Below are positions 43,770 to 55,900 of a stretch of 64,000 nucleotides of DNA, one piece after another. The translations under genes were made by a program, and so were the position numbers. Positions within the stretch are counted from its first letter, which is position 1; each line of letters opens with the position of its first letter. The stretch spans positions 135,012-199,011 of the forward strand of contig JAAOMT010000072.1 of assembly GCA_016748015.1 (NCBI GenBank), written 5' to 3'. A model generated the notes under the pieces. It saw only the letters and a program-made list of their open reading frames with translations. It searched no databases and was not told where the DNA came from. The stretch is from Geosiphon pyriformis (lineage: Eukaryota; Glomeromycota; Glomeromycetes; Archaeosporales; Geosiphonaceae).

Positions 43770-44565
43770 TTTAAAATTGAGCTTCTGCAAAACTGTATGT
43801 ATCTGTTATCGTGGCTTCGTTCATGTAATGTTTGATTGTTGCCTTAAGTATTGCCTTTTGTAGGTCTTCGAATTGTTGATTGGTTATTCGTTCTATGCTG
43901 TTAACCATTATGATTTTCATAGATCCGTTCAGTAGTATGTTTGGGCAATGTTGGAAGGCGGCATATAGTCAGTATGCTGTTTTGCAATGTAGGGTCAGGT
44001 TGTTTTTCCCTACGAATTTTTTTACTTGTTGTATTGCTTTTTTGTTGAACATTTTCTGGCTGAGATCTTTGTATGGTGTTTTTAAGTCAAGCTGTTCTCC
44101 AATTTTGTAGAACCAATAAGCTGGAGGAAGTCTTTCTTTCCATTTCTGGGTGTTGTCAGGTGTCCACTCCTCTGTTTCAGAGAGTTCGGTCCCATGAGCT
44201 AAAGCTTCTTTTATTTTTTCAAGCTCAGGGACCAAGTATCTTCTTTTGTAATCTTTTCCTCGTTCTTTGCCTCCTTCTTTTTCACCCTCCACCCAAAGAC
44301 AATTTTTCTTCCCACATTGCCTTTCGGGTGGTGGGTAGGGAAGGGAACATTTAGTTCTAATTAAACTTTCGTCCTCCCCTCTCCTGCTTTTATCTTTGTA
44401 CTGTATCTCTTTTTTATTAATTGTTATTTCTATTTGAGATGTCAATTTTTGAATTGTTTCAAATAATTGTTTAGATAATTTTAAAATTTGATCTGAAAAG
44501 TCCATGTTGAAATTTCTATCATTTCTTGCTGCTTTTTGGATGCTATATATATTTGAATTCTCCAA
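43770..44565 (-). pseudogene. A2 third ORF, accessory protein of unknown function
   Basis: It starts at 44565 (MENSNIYSIQKAARNDRNFN) and is open for 198 codons to 43969. After one stop it continues to about 43770 (FQHCPNILLNGSMKIMVNSIERI, ITNQQFEDLQKAI, ending EAQF). A highly charged central part (Lys/Glu/Arg runs, GEKEGGKERGKDYKRR) is followed by a Trp/Tyr-containing segment and a helical C-terminus. There is no membrane segment. The C-terminal part is shared with B and C2. The end touches the polypurine tract beside the LTR. Confidence 0.7.
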
Positions 44566-44753
44566 TTTAATTTGCTGTCCGTTGTCTACGTTTCGATGAT
44601 GATAATTGGTTCCAAATCTTGTGGTATATCTTCTGGTCTGATTAATAAAATTTGTGTTCCTAGTTGAGGTACTGATGATGATAATTCCTGTTTTACATGA
44701 TAAATTTTTAACCGATTTTCATGTGCTACTTTCTTTAAAATCCTGTCTTCCAA

Positions 44754-45775
44754 TCATAATTTGTAAGCTCCATTTCCTAATGCTTCGTGTATGTGGAATG
44801 GACCGTCCCACTTTGGGTCAAACTTTCCACTCCACTGTTTCTCAGCTTTTGTATGATGTAATAGTACTTGGTCTCCAATCTTGAATTCCATTGGTTGTTC
44901 TGATAAGTGTTTATCATGTCTTTCTTTTTGTCGTTCTTGAGCATGATTAATATTGCCAGCTGCTGTTCTTCGATTGTTTTTCAACATTTCCATTAGCTGG
45001 TACGTTCTTTGGTGTAAAGTAGCCTTAAAATTCTCTTCATTGATTGTTTCTGTTGGGTATGATGGTATCACTTGTTCAATCGGTAACATAGCTTTTCTTC
45101 CATAGACTAGTTCGAACAGTGTGAACTGAGTCGTATTTTGTTTCAATTTTTGGTATGCAAAGAGTACAGAAGGTATGAATAAGTCCCATTCTTGTCTGTT
45201 TTCATGACTTATTTTTGCTAGTGCTTTGCACAGTGTTCTGTTAAATCGTTCTACCAGTCCATTCATTTGTGGGTGGTATGGTGACGATAAGAGTCTCTTT
45301 ATTTCAAATTGTTGGCTTAGTTCAGTCAGCGTATTATTAACAAAGTGTGTTCCCTAATTAGATAATAATTCTTTCGGACATCCATGTTGACAAATTAGGT
45401 CTTAATGCACAAATTCAGTGACTGTTTTGGTGTCAGCCACTTGGATTGCTCTGGCTTCTGGCCATTTTGTAAGATAGTCTACAGCTACAGCAATATAGTG
45501 ATTTCCTTGGGATGTAATTGAAAAAGGTCCAACCAAATTAATCTCAATTCTATCAAATAGATTTCCAATTGGAATGGGTTGAAGTGGTTCTGTTGATCTT
45601 GCTCCTCCTCTTTACTAACATGTATCACAATTGAGCACGTATTCGAAAATGTCTTTGTGTATCGTTGGCCAATAATATAAGTTTAGTGTTCTTTCGAGGG
45701 TAGCATCTTTGTTAAAGTGTCCTGCAGTTGGATTTGAGTGCACGCTATATAGTATAGTTTCTTTTTCACTGTCCG
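44754..45775 (-). pseudogene. A2 integrase
   Basis: Zinc motif HSNPTAGHF, then CDTC. Core: EINLVGPFSITSQGNHYIAVAVDYLTKWPEARAIQ, then LLSN*GTHF, then the segment from 45266 down with NGLVERFNRTL (catalytic Glu) and FELVYGRKAMLP. Both catalytic Asp positions read Asn (INLV, LSN), each explained by G to A. The C-terminal tail EFKIGDQVLLHHTKAEKQWSGKF is present. The frame changes compared with RNase H. Confidence 0.83.
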
Positions 45776-45999
45776 TGATTAGTCATTATGGGTTGGGATG
45801 GTTTCGGCATTCTTGTTAATATAGTTGGTTGTCTTGAATAAAATAATTTCGGGCTTGTTTTCATATGGTACTCTGTTCCTGTTGAGATAATATCTCCTTG
45901 AAATGTAGTGTTGATAGGTACTGATGTAGTTGTTAATAAGTGAGTGTGTCCATGGGTCTGGGATTAGATTTGTGGCATCCTCAACAAACTGTCAGCATT

Positions 46000-47162
46000 G
46001 GTGTTCTTGGATCCTTCCTTGTAATGGACTTTGAGTGGGAATTGTTGCAGATAAGTACTCCATCTTGCATATTTTTCTTTTAGTTGTGGATTGTTGAGTA
46101 ACCAAATAAGTCCTTTGTGGTTAGTATATAGGTCAAATAGTTGACTGAGGTAATGTTTTCAAGTCTGTATGGCCCAATAAATGGCAAGACATTCCAGATC
46201 TGTTGTGCTGTAATTCTTTTCTGCTGGGCTAGTGCTGCGACTAGTGTAGGCAACTGGGTGTTCTCTATTGTCTGGTCTTATTTGTGATAAGACTACTCTT
46301 AAAGCATTTTTCGAGATGTCTGTAGCAACAATGAACCATTTAGTGAAATCTGGGTAAATCAGGATTGGGGATGTAATCAATCACTGTTTGAAATAGTCGA
46401 ATGCTCTCTGTTGATCTTCCTTCTACAAGTATGGTACGTATTTGGACAACAATTGATGGAGTGGTTTTGTGATGTTCGAGAAACCTTTGACAAATTGATA
46501 ATAATATTCTGCTAATCCTAGAAATCCTCGTAATTCTCTGAAGTTGATTGGGGCTGGAAAATCCTTGACTTTTTGTACTTTATCTGGATCAGGTTTAACT
46601 CCATCCTTGCCAATTACATGTCCTAGAAATTTTAACTCAGTTTTTCCAAAGAAGCACTTCTTGGGATTGAGTTTCAATCTGGCACTACGAAGTCATTCAA
46701 AGACTTGTTGCAGGTGGAGCAAATGGTCTTCGAATGTTTTGGAGAACACGTTTGTGTTGTCTAAGTAGACTACTACTGATTTCCAAAGGATTCCTTTGTA
46801 TACTACATCCATCAGGTGTTGAAATGTGGCAGAAGCATTACAAAGTCCAAAAGGCATTACATTAAACTTGAAGTTTCCGTTTCGAGTGGTAAACGCTGTT
46901 TTTCTTTTGTCTTTGAGGTCTATTTCAACTTGCCAGTAACCACTTGCTAAATCTAATGATGAGAACCATTTTTTTTCCTTAGATTGTCCAGAATTTCCTG
47001 GATAAGAGAAGTGGGATAACTATTTCCTCGTATGACACTATTTAGTTTTCGATAATCTATGCAGAATTGCACTTTTCCATTTTTCTTGGTAACCAAGACT
47101 ACTGGTGAGGACCAAGGGCTTAATGATTCTTTGATTAAGCCATTATCAAGCATCCGTTGCAC
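46000..47162 (-). pseudogene. A2 reverse transcriptase and RNase H
   Basis: RT starts QRMLDNGLIKESLSPWSSPVVLVTKKNGKVQFCIDYRKLNS (47162 down). A frameshift in an A-run near 46975 follows, after which it reads FSSLDLASGYWQVEID, MPFGLCNASATFQ, YLDN at the active site, then CFFGKTELKFLGHVIGKDG (46677-46423). RNase H begins TSPILIYPDFTKWFIVATDIS (46380) with TDLECLAIYWAIQ. The second RT Asp is Asn, as in B. Stops are few. Confidence 0.85.
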
Positions 47163-47222
47163 TTTTTGCTTAATTAGGTTATTGCCAGATGGGAGTATGT
47201 GGTAAGCTCATTGCTTAATTGG

Positions 47223-47780
47223 TCAAGCATCTCCTGTATCAATCTGATGCTTTATGATGTCAGTGCATCTGAACTCATTTTCGCTGGCAAAGACATCGGC
47301 ATATTGATTCAGAAAGACTTTGAGTTGCATTTGTTGCAGGGTACTTAAATTTCCTAAATTCAATTTATTGATCTCTTCTGGTGTGAACAAGTAACTTTCT
47401 TTTGGCAAATTCCATACTTGTGAGGTAATATCACAGAATAAGAATAATTGTGCGAAATCTGGAATGAACTGGGGTTTTTCAAGATTCTAACTATCTGCGG
47501 ATATGGAACTGACAAGGGTCTCTTCGGGGATTTCAATGACATCTTCTGTCGGGTTGTAGATGGGGATTTTGAAGTGTTTATGGGCTTTGGCCGGTAGGTA
47601 TAGATTAGCAACATCAGCTAGGGAACAGATTTTGGGACTGGTTTCGAATAATAGGGCTTGATCTTGGATCTTTCAATTCACCTTGAGAATATATTGTCAG
47701 TATGGGGGAATGGAGATGACGGTATCGGTGTGAATAAATTCTATCTGGTCACTGTCTTCCTCTGTGAAATTAACTAGTAC
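47223..47780 (-). pseudogene. A2 linker domain between dUTPase and RT
   Basis: In the gag-pol frame it reads VLVNFTEEDSDQIEFIHTDTV, a few stops, LPAKAHKHFKIPIYNPTEDVIEIP and then FTPEEINKLNLGNLSTLQQMQLKVFLNQYADVFASENEF (47408-47223), the lead-in to RT. It resembles B 26041-26600. No named domain is recognised. Confidence 0.6.
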
Positions 47781-48485
47781 ATTTCTTCTTCCACTTGATC
47801 CAAACCCGTTGATTCCTCAGGCAGTGAGGTCTAACTCTTTTCGGGTTGTTATCGGGGTTAATTGGGGTATTTTAACTAGGGGTAGGAAGATAGCTTGGGC
47901 AATTTTTTCTTGTGATTCTATTTTATAAGGTCTGTCTGAATTGTTTTGTAATATTATAATAATGTTTCCCATGTAACTGGCATCAATGATTCCTCCTTTT
48001 ATGTTAATTTTTTTTTTGGCTAGACTAGATCGAGAGACAACTTGTACTATTGTACTAACAGGAATTTCTAATGCTATCTTAAGATCTATTTTTACGAGAG
48101 AATGTGGGGCTATAATGATGGGTAATTGTCTGGGGTATTGTAGATCGAAACTGGCATTGGTGTCATGCACTCTTTCAGGGCAGATTCTTTCCTTGTTGTC
48201 ACTGTACCATTTTAGCTCTAGTTTTTTGGATAGGTCAGAATATGCGAGATACTGTTTTGTTTCAGTATCCTCAGTTGGATCTTGAAATGACATGTCCTTG
48301 GTAATCAATACCTCTTTTTTGGGTTCAGGTAGTTTGGTGATTGGAAACAGTATTCTTGGAGGTGGATTGAACATGAGATCACATTCATCACAGTACTGGA
48401 AGTGACAGGAGATCAAACAGTAATCACATAGTTTGGTATTCAAATCGGCCAACCTTTGCTCCTGTTCCTCGTGAGTTGGGGCCAA
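47781..48485 (-). pseudogene. A2 dUTPase domain with preceding Cys cluster
   Basis: Open 222 codons (48485-47817), then a stop, then motif V. Counting from the internal Met: Cys cluster C20-x2-C23-x3-C27-x4-C32-x2-C35; motif I near N110-Y117 (NASFDLQY, Gly-Tyr replaced); motif II S151-A156 (SRSSLA); motif III G164-I175 (GGIIDASYMGNI) with D168 and Y171; motif IV S191-I199 (SQEKIAQAI); motif V GINGFGSSGR after the stop at about 47817. It hydrolyses dUTP in known relatives. Catalytic residues are mostly kept. Confidence 0.85.
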
Positions 48486-48749
48486 TTCCTGATATCAGTT
48501 TTGAAATACGTCTGAATTATCTGTGAAGAAATCATCCTTGGGGTAGTTGGGTCCAATATATTCGGGCATCCAAGGGTTGTCTTTAATTTCTCATATTTCT
48601 TCGGGCGTGGTGTCTTCAGCCTTGGCACTTGTTATTCTCTAAATTTCGTGGTCATCGTGTGGATAACCATCTAGCCTGTTGAGTACTTATTTTCAAGCAT
48701 CCTCGATGGGAGTTCCCTTTTGTACTCAATCATTGATTAATATGGTGTA

Positions 48750-49805
48750 TTAACAAGCCTCATCGCATGTTCTTCCTCTGTCAGGCACATCATTCCAGAG
48801 TCCTTTATCTGGCAGGATTTCACTACATGTGAGGCACAGTGTGTGGTCCCACTTGCCTTGTCGTTTTGGTTGTCCAAATCTTTCCAGTAAACAAGGCCTG
48901 CAATAGTATTTGGTGGTGGTGGGCCATTCTTCATTGTCCCCGATACATGCGCCCATAGTGGATAGTTTTTTTCCACAATCGACACATATTAGTTTTGGGG
49001 GTTGGTAAAATAAGTTTCTTTGGTCCGAGGTTACATATCCTAGTAATGACGATTGGGGTTTTTCTTTGGCTCTGTCTTTTCCTTTTTCTTCCCAGGTTGG
49101 TGGTGGGGGTAGTTCAGTTCGATAATCATCTGCCCATGAAACCTGATAGGTCTCGATGGTTGGTAGCATTGATGTGTCTTCAAATTTAATAAGAAGTTCT
49201 TCGATACATTGGTTTTTAAAGTGTTTGCATGTAGCTGGAACTTGGGCATGCTGTCCGTTGAACATGAGTTGAAGTTTTTGGGTGTTCCAGTCGAGAGCAG
49301 CATTGGCTTTTGACAACCAGTCATTTCCTACTAGAGCTTGATATTGAGTAGCTTTCATGATAAGTACTTTAGTAGGGATTTGGATTCCATTAATCTCAAA
49401 GAGGAAGTTGTCAATTTCTCCTATTGGGGTTTTTGTGTTCCCATCTGCTGTAATGATCCGGGCAGTAGCAGCACAGTCTATTCGGCGACCTAGTTGGTCC
49501 ATAAGCTGCTTCGTGATTATGCTATTAGCTGATCCGCTATCCAGGATTAATTTAATGTCTATTCCTCCGACTCTGGCATCAGTGTATAGGGTCGTTATTG
49601 GTTTATCCTGATTGATGGCTGCTCCACTAAAAAGGCTATGTGTGTTCAAATTATTAATGTCAAAAGGAAATATGGTGACTAGGGTGGTGTCTTCAGTAAT
49701 AGTGGCTGGTGGGATATTGCTTTTTGTTTGCTTGGAAGGTTGGAAAATTCGTTCTATATCCACCCTTTCTACAGGTGTAGATTTATCAAAACCCTGGTCT
49801 TCCAT
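48750..49805 (-). pseudogene. A2 retropepsin and Cys-rich module
   Basis: 351 open codons. The retropepsin active site is LILDSGSANSIIT (DSG at 49541-49533) and the C-terminal block is VLIMKATQYQALVGNDWLSKANAALDW. A linker then leads to the Cys-rich module (about 49000-48750): ICVDCGKKL, GACIGDNEE, YYCRPCLLERFGQ, LCLTCSEIL, TCDEAC. These Cys pairs occupy the same places as in B 24880-25120. It stops at 48748, where B continues open. Confidence 0.85.
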
Positions 49806-50075
49806 AAGACCAAAATAGGAAGCTTGATTCAGGTATCCAGTTGGTGTTGGTCAAAATTGGGCAGGACCGCGAGGGATTGGTCGAGACGGTCCACTGTTAG
49901 TTTGCACCTGATTGTTATTGGAATTCCTCCATTCCTGATTATAGTCTATAGCTTGAGGTCTGGATGGGCTGTAAGGGGAAGTTTGATAGTGAGAGATTGC
50001 TTGTGTCATTGGTGGTGGTTGAGTGTACAGGACTTGTTGTGTGTATAGGGGCAGTTGATTTTGAGGTATGGAATA

Positions 50076-51728
50076 TTAGAGTACCATGTTTTGCTGATAT
50101 TTGGGTTGCTGGTATGGGTTTCCTTGATTTTGGTCCATGATCTTCTTTCTGCAGTTATGGGCAATGTGTCCAGGTTTCTGGCAGTAGTAGCAGTTGTGGG
50201 GATCGGATCTCCAAGGTTGTTGCTGTTGCTGATGGTTCTGTTGCTGTAGGTATCTACTGTTGTTGTTATTTTCTCTCTGTTGGGGTGGTTGGTAAGTTCT
50301 TGTAGTTCCAGCTAAGAATCCCTCAATTTTCTGAGTTAGTTTCTTACTCAATTGGGTTATCTTTATATCAATGTCAGAGGTTCTGTTAATGGCTAAATTA
50401 ACGGCTTGAGTATGGTTCACTTCTTGTTCTGCAGACTCAAAATTGTGAGCGAGAGTGATGGTGTCTTGTAAACTGGTCGGATGGCAAGGTCTTACAGATT
50501 TTAGAATACTACTCTGCAATCCTTTAATGAATTGATTAAAAACTTGTGCTGCAGTATAGTAGTCCCTTTCAATAGCTAATATTTGATGCAGGATTTGATT
50601 GAATTGTCTGAGATAAGTAGTTACTGCTTCGTGATCTTTTTGTTTAATTATGCTGAATTGATTCTGCAATCGAATTAATGTATTGGGGTCACAGAAGTAT
50701 TGTAGAAATGCAAGTTTAAACTTGGTAAAGGAGGTAGGCTTCTCTGCCAGGCTCTGGTACCACGAATTGGTGGTTTCGGTCAGAAAAAACAGCAGTGCCT
50801 GAACTGTGTGGTCGTCGTTCCAACTGTTAGCAGTAATTGCTTTCTCGGTGTCCGCAATCCAAGAATATGTATTATCTTCTTTACCAGAGAATTTTTCCAA
50901 TTTAGCAATATCCCAATAAGCCATGATCCGGTTAATGGGTGGGGTGTTACTGGTTATGTTTAAAGAGATTGGTGTCCGTGTATTCGAGTGTTCTCTGGGT
51001 GCTAATGCTGGTTGTTTTCTTTTGTCGCTTGAACCAATAGGTTGTAAGATAGCTGTTTCTTCCATCAGGGGAGATGCTGATTCTGCTAGGTTTTGTGTTG
51101 GTGGCTGTTCCCAAGTTGACAGGTTTCCTTCTGTTTGACCAGCTGCTGGGGTAAGATTTCCAAACAGCGATCCATATTCTTCTAGTGATTTGGTCCAACT
51201 GTGTTGATTCCAAGGGTGTGGATTTCCAGGAATTCGTGGTGTTTCCGACTGGGTTTCCAGGAGTGGGTTGAATACAATTCTACTTTGGGGTGTCTGATGG
51301 TATGATGGAGTTGTTGGGGAGAGGACCCTTGGTTTCTTGTTGACTGTGGACTTGGCTTGGGCAGTTATGGAGTTGTTGGATTCGTTTTCGTATTCCTCAG
51401 GGTCGGATTCCACTAGTTGTTGTACTTGAGGGAATCATTGTGCCACGTAATATTTAATGTCTGTATTGATTATGCACAGAGTTTCAGCGATTGCTCGGGT
51501 AGTCGTGGCTGTTGAGTACCCTAGTAAGCTTTAATGGATTTGTTCTCCAAGTCTTTCTGTATCAGTTGCGTGGCCTAACAAGCAGTCAATTTTTGCATTG
51601 ATATAGTTACAAAAATCACTTTCTGCATAAGTGGTTCCTACTGGTATTCCTAGGTCTTTTCGAAAGTATTGAAATAGTGCTTTTCTGTACAAGGTGTGGT
51701 CCTTTTCTATTGTTCCAATAGTCGCCAC
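50076..51728 (-). pseudogene. A2 gag
   Basis: It starts at 51728 (MATIGTIEKDHTLYRKALFQYFRKDLG), about 45 bases from the primer site. Two stops (51531 and about 51435) interrupt the N-terminal part; from 51413 it is open for 445 codons. Capsid-like segment: LEKFSGKEDNTYSWIADTEKAI, FLTETTNSWYQSL, FKLAFLQYFCDPNT, the usual Ty3/gypsy gag pattern. A Gln/Asn-rich stretch follows, then CYYCQKPGHIAHNC (50192-50151). Gag runs into pol in the same frame after a stop at 50076. Confidence 0.88.
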
Positions 51729-51771
51729 TTTTATGTATTTTTGGGGGTGCTCTGTCTCTGTGGATTTATAA

Positions 51772-51788
51772 CCTCACAGGGAGCACCA
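51772..51788 (-). other. A2 primer-binding site
   Basis: The plus strand reads CCTCACAGGGAGCACCA, a mature tRNA-like 3' end, two bases from the LTR. The element strand therefore starts TGGTGCTCCC. The CCTCACA part resembles the T-arm of elongator tRNA-Met from memory. Confidence 0.75.
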
Positions 51789-51790
51789 AA

Positions 51791-52196
51791 TATTACAGGT
51801 AAACTTGGTGGGTATGGAAAATAGTAATGTTTAGTGCTCTCAATTATTGATGATGCGTCTTCCATGTAATTCTGTTGGCTTAGTCTTGATTATCAGTCTC
51901 TGAAGGTCTATTCCTGGATGTGAATTTTACCTGTTGAGTTCTTTGGTTATAAGGCACAGAGTTTGTCTTTCATTGATTGCAATATTTTTCGTAAATGTGA
52001 GCTTTATTTTCTAAGCTAATGAGTGCAGTTGTTAGGGTCTGGCGTTGTTTTTTTGCCCTTCTGGTAAGCTAACAAGATAATATTAATATCCAAAACTTAG
52101 GGGAAGCTTCTCTTTTTTATCAGGCTATCATGAAGTCTATTCCCAGACAGTCAATTTTACTATGTTGCCACTCCACAAAAAATAAGACAGAAAAAG

Positions 52197-52248
<52 letters not shown>

Positions 52249-52907
52249 AAAGAGAGAAAAAATAAATTAGTATCATCAATCGCCATGATTAAGAGTGATT
52301 GGTCCAAATTGTTAATAAGTTCGAGGCGATTATACTAAGAGCATCTGTTTTAGAATGGAGATACGAGACAAAAGTTAATTCACGTAAATTCCACGAAGTT
52401 CAAGAACATGAATTCGTGATTCTGATTTCTTTTAATAATTGGTTTATTTCAGGAGATAAAATAGGGAAGATAATAAAAGATGAAAGGGTATGGATATTTT
52501 AATTTCTGGTCTAAAGGTTCGTATCTATTTTTTCTTCTCTGTCTTTTCTTACTTCTACAACTACTTGCTTTTAAACATTCTTTTGGTTTTACAGGATTGC
52601 TTTCAATTGTCTCGCTATTGCTAACTATTGCTTTGTTGTTTCTGTTATTGCTTCATTTTTCTATGTTATCGCTAGTTATCCTATATTATAACATATTATT
52701 TGACATTATTACATGTTATTATGTATTATCCTGCGTTATAACACGTTATCCTATGTTATTGCGTGCTATTCTGTGTTATTCTGTGTTATAACACATTATC
52801 CAATATTATAATGTGTTATCCAACATTATTGTGTATTATTCTGTGTTATGTCATGTTTTGGTCACATTTCTTCATAACTTTGGATTGGTTTTTCTACTTG
52901 GGTAACA
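51791..52907 (-). repeat. 5' LTR of A2
   Basis: 1117 bp. It starts TATTACAGG (TGTTAC in the other LTR, one G-to-A change) and ends GGGTAACA. It is longer than its partner mainly because of a run of more than 40 A bases at about 52200-52246, where the other LTR has an interrupted A/G run. It contains the short TGTTAT repeat block at about 52663-52852. Confidence 0.9.
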
Positions 52908-52911
52908 GTAT

Positions 52912-55900
52912 GCTAGTTTTAAAAAATGCTTTGATTTGGGTTTGGTGAATTCTCTGAATGAGAGTTCTGTTACAAAAGCACCTACTTGGAGTAATTCTCA
53001 TGATGTATTAAAAACAATTGATTACTTGTTTGTCTCTTCAAATCTGGTTAATGCAATTGTGGATCATGGTGTGACTGATGTCGTGGACCATTTTGATACT
53101 GACCACAAGGCTGTTTCTGTCTCTGTGGGTTTGAGTAGATTGCTCGATGTTCATCTGATTTTGTTGTACAAACAAGCGAATAAGAATCGTTGGAAATTTG
53201 ATGTCAAAAACACAAATAATACTAAATGGTGTGAGTTTCAAGCATCTACAACAGCCAATGCTGCAATGTTTTCGAATAAATTCTCTTCAGCCAGTGAGTT
53301 TTCGGATTTGGATGCCATGTGAGATATTATTCACAAGATTATGATTCTCTCAGCAGATAGAATGTTCAAAAAAAAGTGGTTTAAGGATTTTAATGGTGTT
53401 TTTACCAAGATATTTTCTAGGTTTCATAAGCTAAAATTGCTGGTATTTAAATTGGTCAAAGCCTTATGATCGGTTTTTAGTGATGATTTTGTTTTTTTGC
53501 TCAAGGTGTGGGACAGACTTGATTCCACTGGTGCATTGGCAGTGAAGTCTCTTTTACTTTCAGGTTCTAATTTTGATGTTATTCATTCTGCATTGGCCAA
53601 AGCAAAAAAATTGTACCACTTTTCCAAGTTGCTGAAATCCAAATGCACTGAGGAATCATCCATCAAGCAAGCCATTAATAAAAGGATAGAGAGTTTTGAG
53701 CTGGACAAAGGTCACACAATCAGGAGTGTGTTGGAGTGTTCCTTCCACAAAATGGTCTTAGATCATCTGGTTGTGGGGGATGAGTTAATTTTAGAACCTG
53801 ATTTGGTTAAGCTTAAGGTGGATGAAATCATGGAAGGGTGGACCAGGAAATGCAGGATGGTATCTGATATTTCTGATAATTGGGCCCACCAATATTAGCC
53901 TCTGGATTATGTGTTCAATGGTGCTTTTTCTGGTGTTATGTGTCTTATTGGCTTTGATGAGATGTATGCCATTGTTAAAGAGCTTCCTGATGGGAAAGCT
54001 GCTGGTCTTTCTGGTATCTCTAATGAATTGTGAAAATGATGTGACAAGTCAGTTTTAAATATGCTTCTGATGCTTTTGAACTTTTGCTTGGTTGGTAAAT
54101 TGGTTCCTGATTCTTGAAGGAATGCTTGGATCTCAATAATCCCGAAACCTTATAAATGGAAGGGAGTTCTCACAAACACCCATCCTATTGCTTTGATTGA
54201 AACGGCCTGCAAAATTCTTTTCAAGATCTTTTTAGATAGGATTTCTTCAGCTTGCAGTGAGTTCGATGTTCTTTATGGGGACAATTTTTCTGTTTTAAAA
54301 GGTACAACAACACAGTCACCCATTTTTACCATTGGTTCTGTTGTTGAAGATATCTTGGAGAAGAACTGGAAATTCTGGTTGGTGTTGCAAGACATACACA
54401 AGGCTTATGACTCAGTTGGTTGGGAACATCTCAAAAGGAGTTTGGTCAGAATTAAAATGTGTAACATGTTTATAAGATTTTTTGGTGGCATTCACAATGG
54501 GCATGTTAATAGAGTGATAACAGATTTCAGCTTGACTGATGGGTATCATGTTTATGATGGATTGGACCAAGGAGAGGTTTTCTCACCTCTTTTTTGGTAC
54601 ATCTTCTATGATTCGCTTTTGTGTAAAGTTAAGAAACAGGAAAGTGTGTGTGAATACAGATTAAATTCCCATTTTATTTTTAAAACTGGCCGAACAGATT
54701 CTCAAGCTGGGTTGACATTGTTTTTTGCAGCCGGTGCTTTTATCGACAATACAATTTGGGTTGGTAGCAGCCAGACTGCTACACAACACATCTTTGATGT
54801 TACTAGTAAGTTTTTCAGGTTTAATGACATTTCAATAAATAATGACAAGACAGTGGCCATCTCTATCAACTGCTGGATTGCAAATCCTTATCTGACTATC
54901 AGCGGCTCACCTATTTCTGTTGCCAAGAATGGAGAATTTTATTGTTATTTGGGTATTTTTTTGTCAACTGAGGGCTTGTTGAGACTTAGCCTGGTCAAAG
55001 TTTATTTGGATGTTCGGTTTTTTTCTAATCACATTCTGAAATAGACAGTTTCAGATAAACAGTTTGCGTATTTGATGTCTGTTGTTCTCTTTCCAATTGT
55101 CTGCTACAAGACACAGTTCAGTTATATTCTTTTGAGTGTGTGTAATAAATGGGATGTTATGATGCACAAAGGCTTGAAGTCTAAGGCTGGTCTTCCACTC
55201 GACTTTCCCAATGATGCACTCCATCATTCCTCTTTGTATAGTCTAAAAACTTTTGAACAAATTTAGGCTGAAAGCAAATCGGCTTCCATTGTCTCCTTTG
55301 TAAATTCTGTCAGGATATTGAGTTGTTTGTTCTTTCACAGGTCTCATGATCTTCAGGTTCTCAGTTGGCGTTCCCATCATCCTTTGCAATTTCTGGTTCA
55401 TATTAAAGTCTGTTCTACAAACAATTTTTTGGCTGGGGTGGTCTGCATCTTTTCTGGGTGTGACTTGTCTCTTGGTGATTATTTTCTTAGTGCTTTTTGT
55501 TTTTGTGGTGGTACTCCTATGTCTCTTGTTCTTGAGCATTGCTTTTTTAAAAATGTTTCCTCACTCTGCCACTATGGTATTGCTTTCATGGAGCAACTAC
55601 ATGACTGGACCAGTACTGTTTTTAGTTGGAATGCCTTCAAGCATTAGAAAAGACTGGATCTCTATGGCCCAGTTCCTCTCTGATTTGATTTCTCTGTACA
55701 ATTTCTCAGTGGTGTTGTTTCTTTTTCTTCAGTTTGCCTTCCCTCTGCGGATGGTTATGCTCTTTCTAATGTTCTTCAATCACATAATTTTGGTGTTGTT
55801 TGTAATGCTCTGCTGAACACTAATGCTGCTGTTAGTTTTTCTGTGTATGTGGATGGGTCTCTGAGTAATTTGGGTACTGTTGGTATGAAAGCTGGTGCTG

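Larger units (their letters stand above)
42665..52907 (-). mobile_element. A2: full-length Ty3/gypsy-type element
   Basis: LTRs at 42665-43756 and 51791-52907, with TGTTAC to GTAACA ends on the left LTR. Target duplication GTGT (42661-42664) and GTAT (52908-52911) has one G-to-A change. Deleting the element and one duplicate joins CATATGTGT to GCTAGTTTT and restores the LINE endonuclease frame. The order is gag, retropepsin, Cys-rich module, dUTPase, RT, RNase H, integrase and third ORF, as in B. Stops and a few frameshifts make it inactive. Confidence 0.92.
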
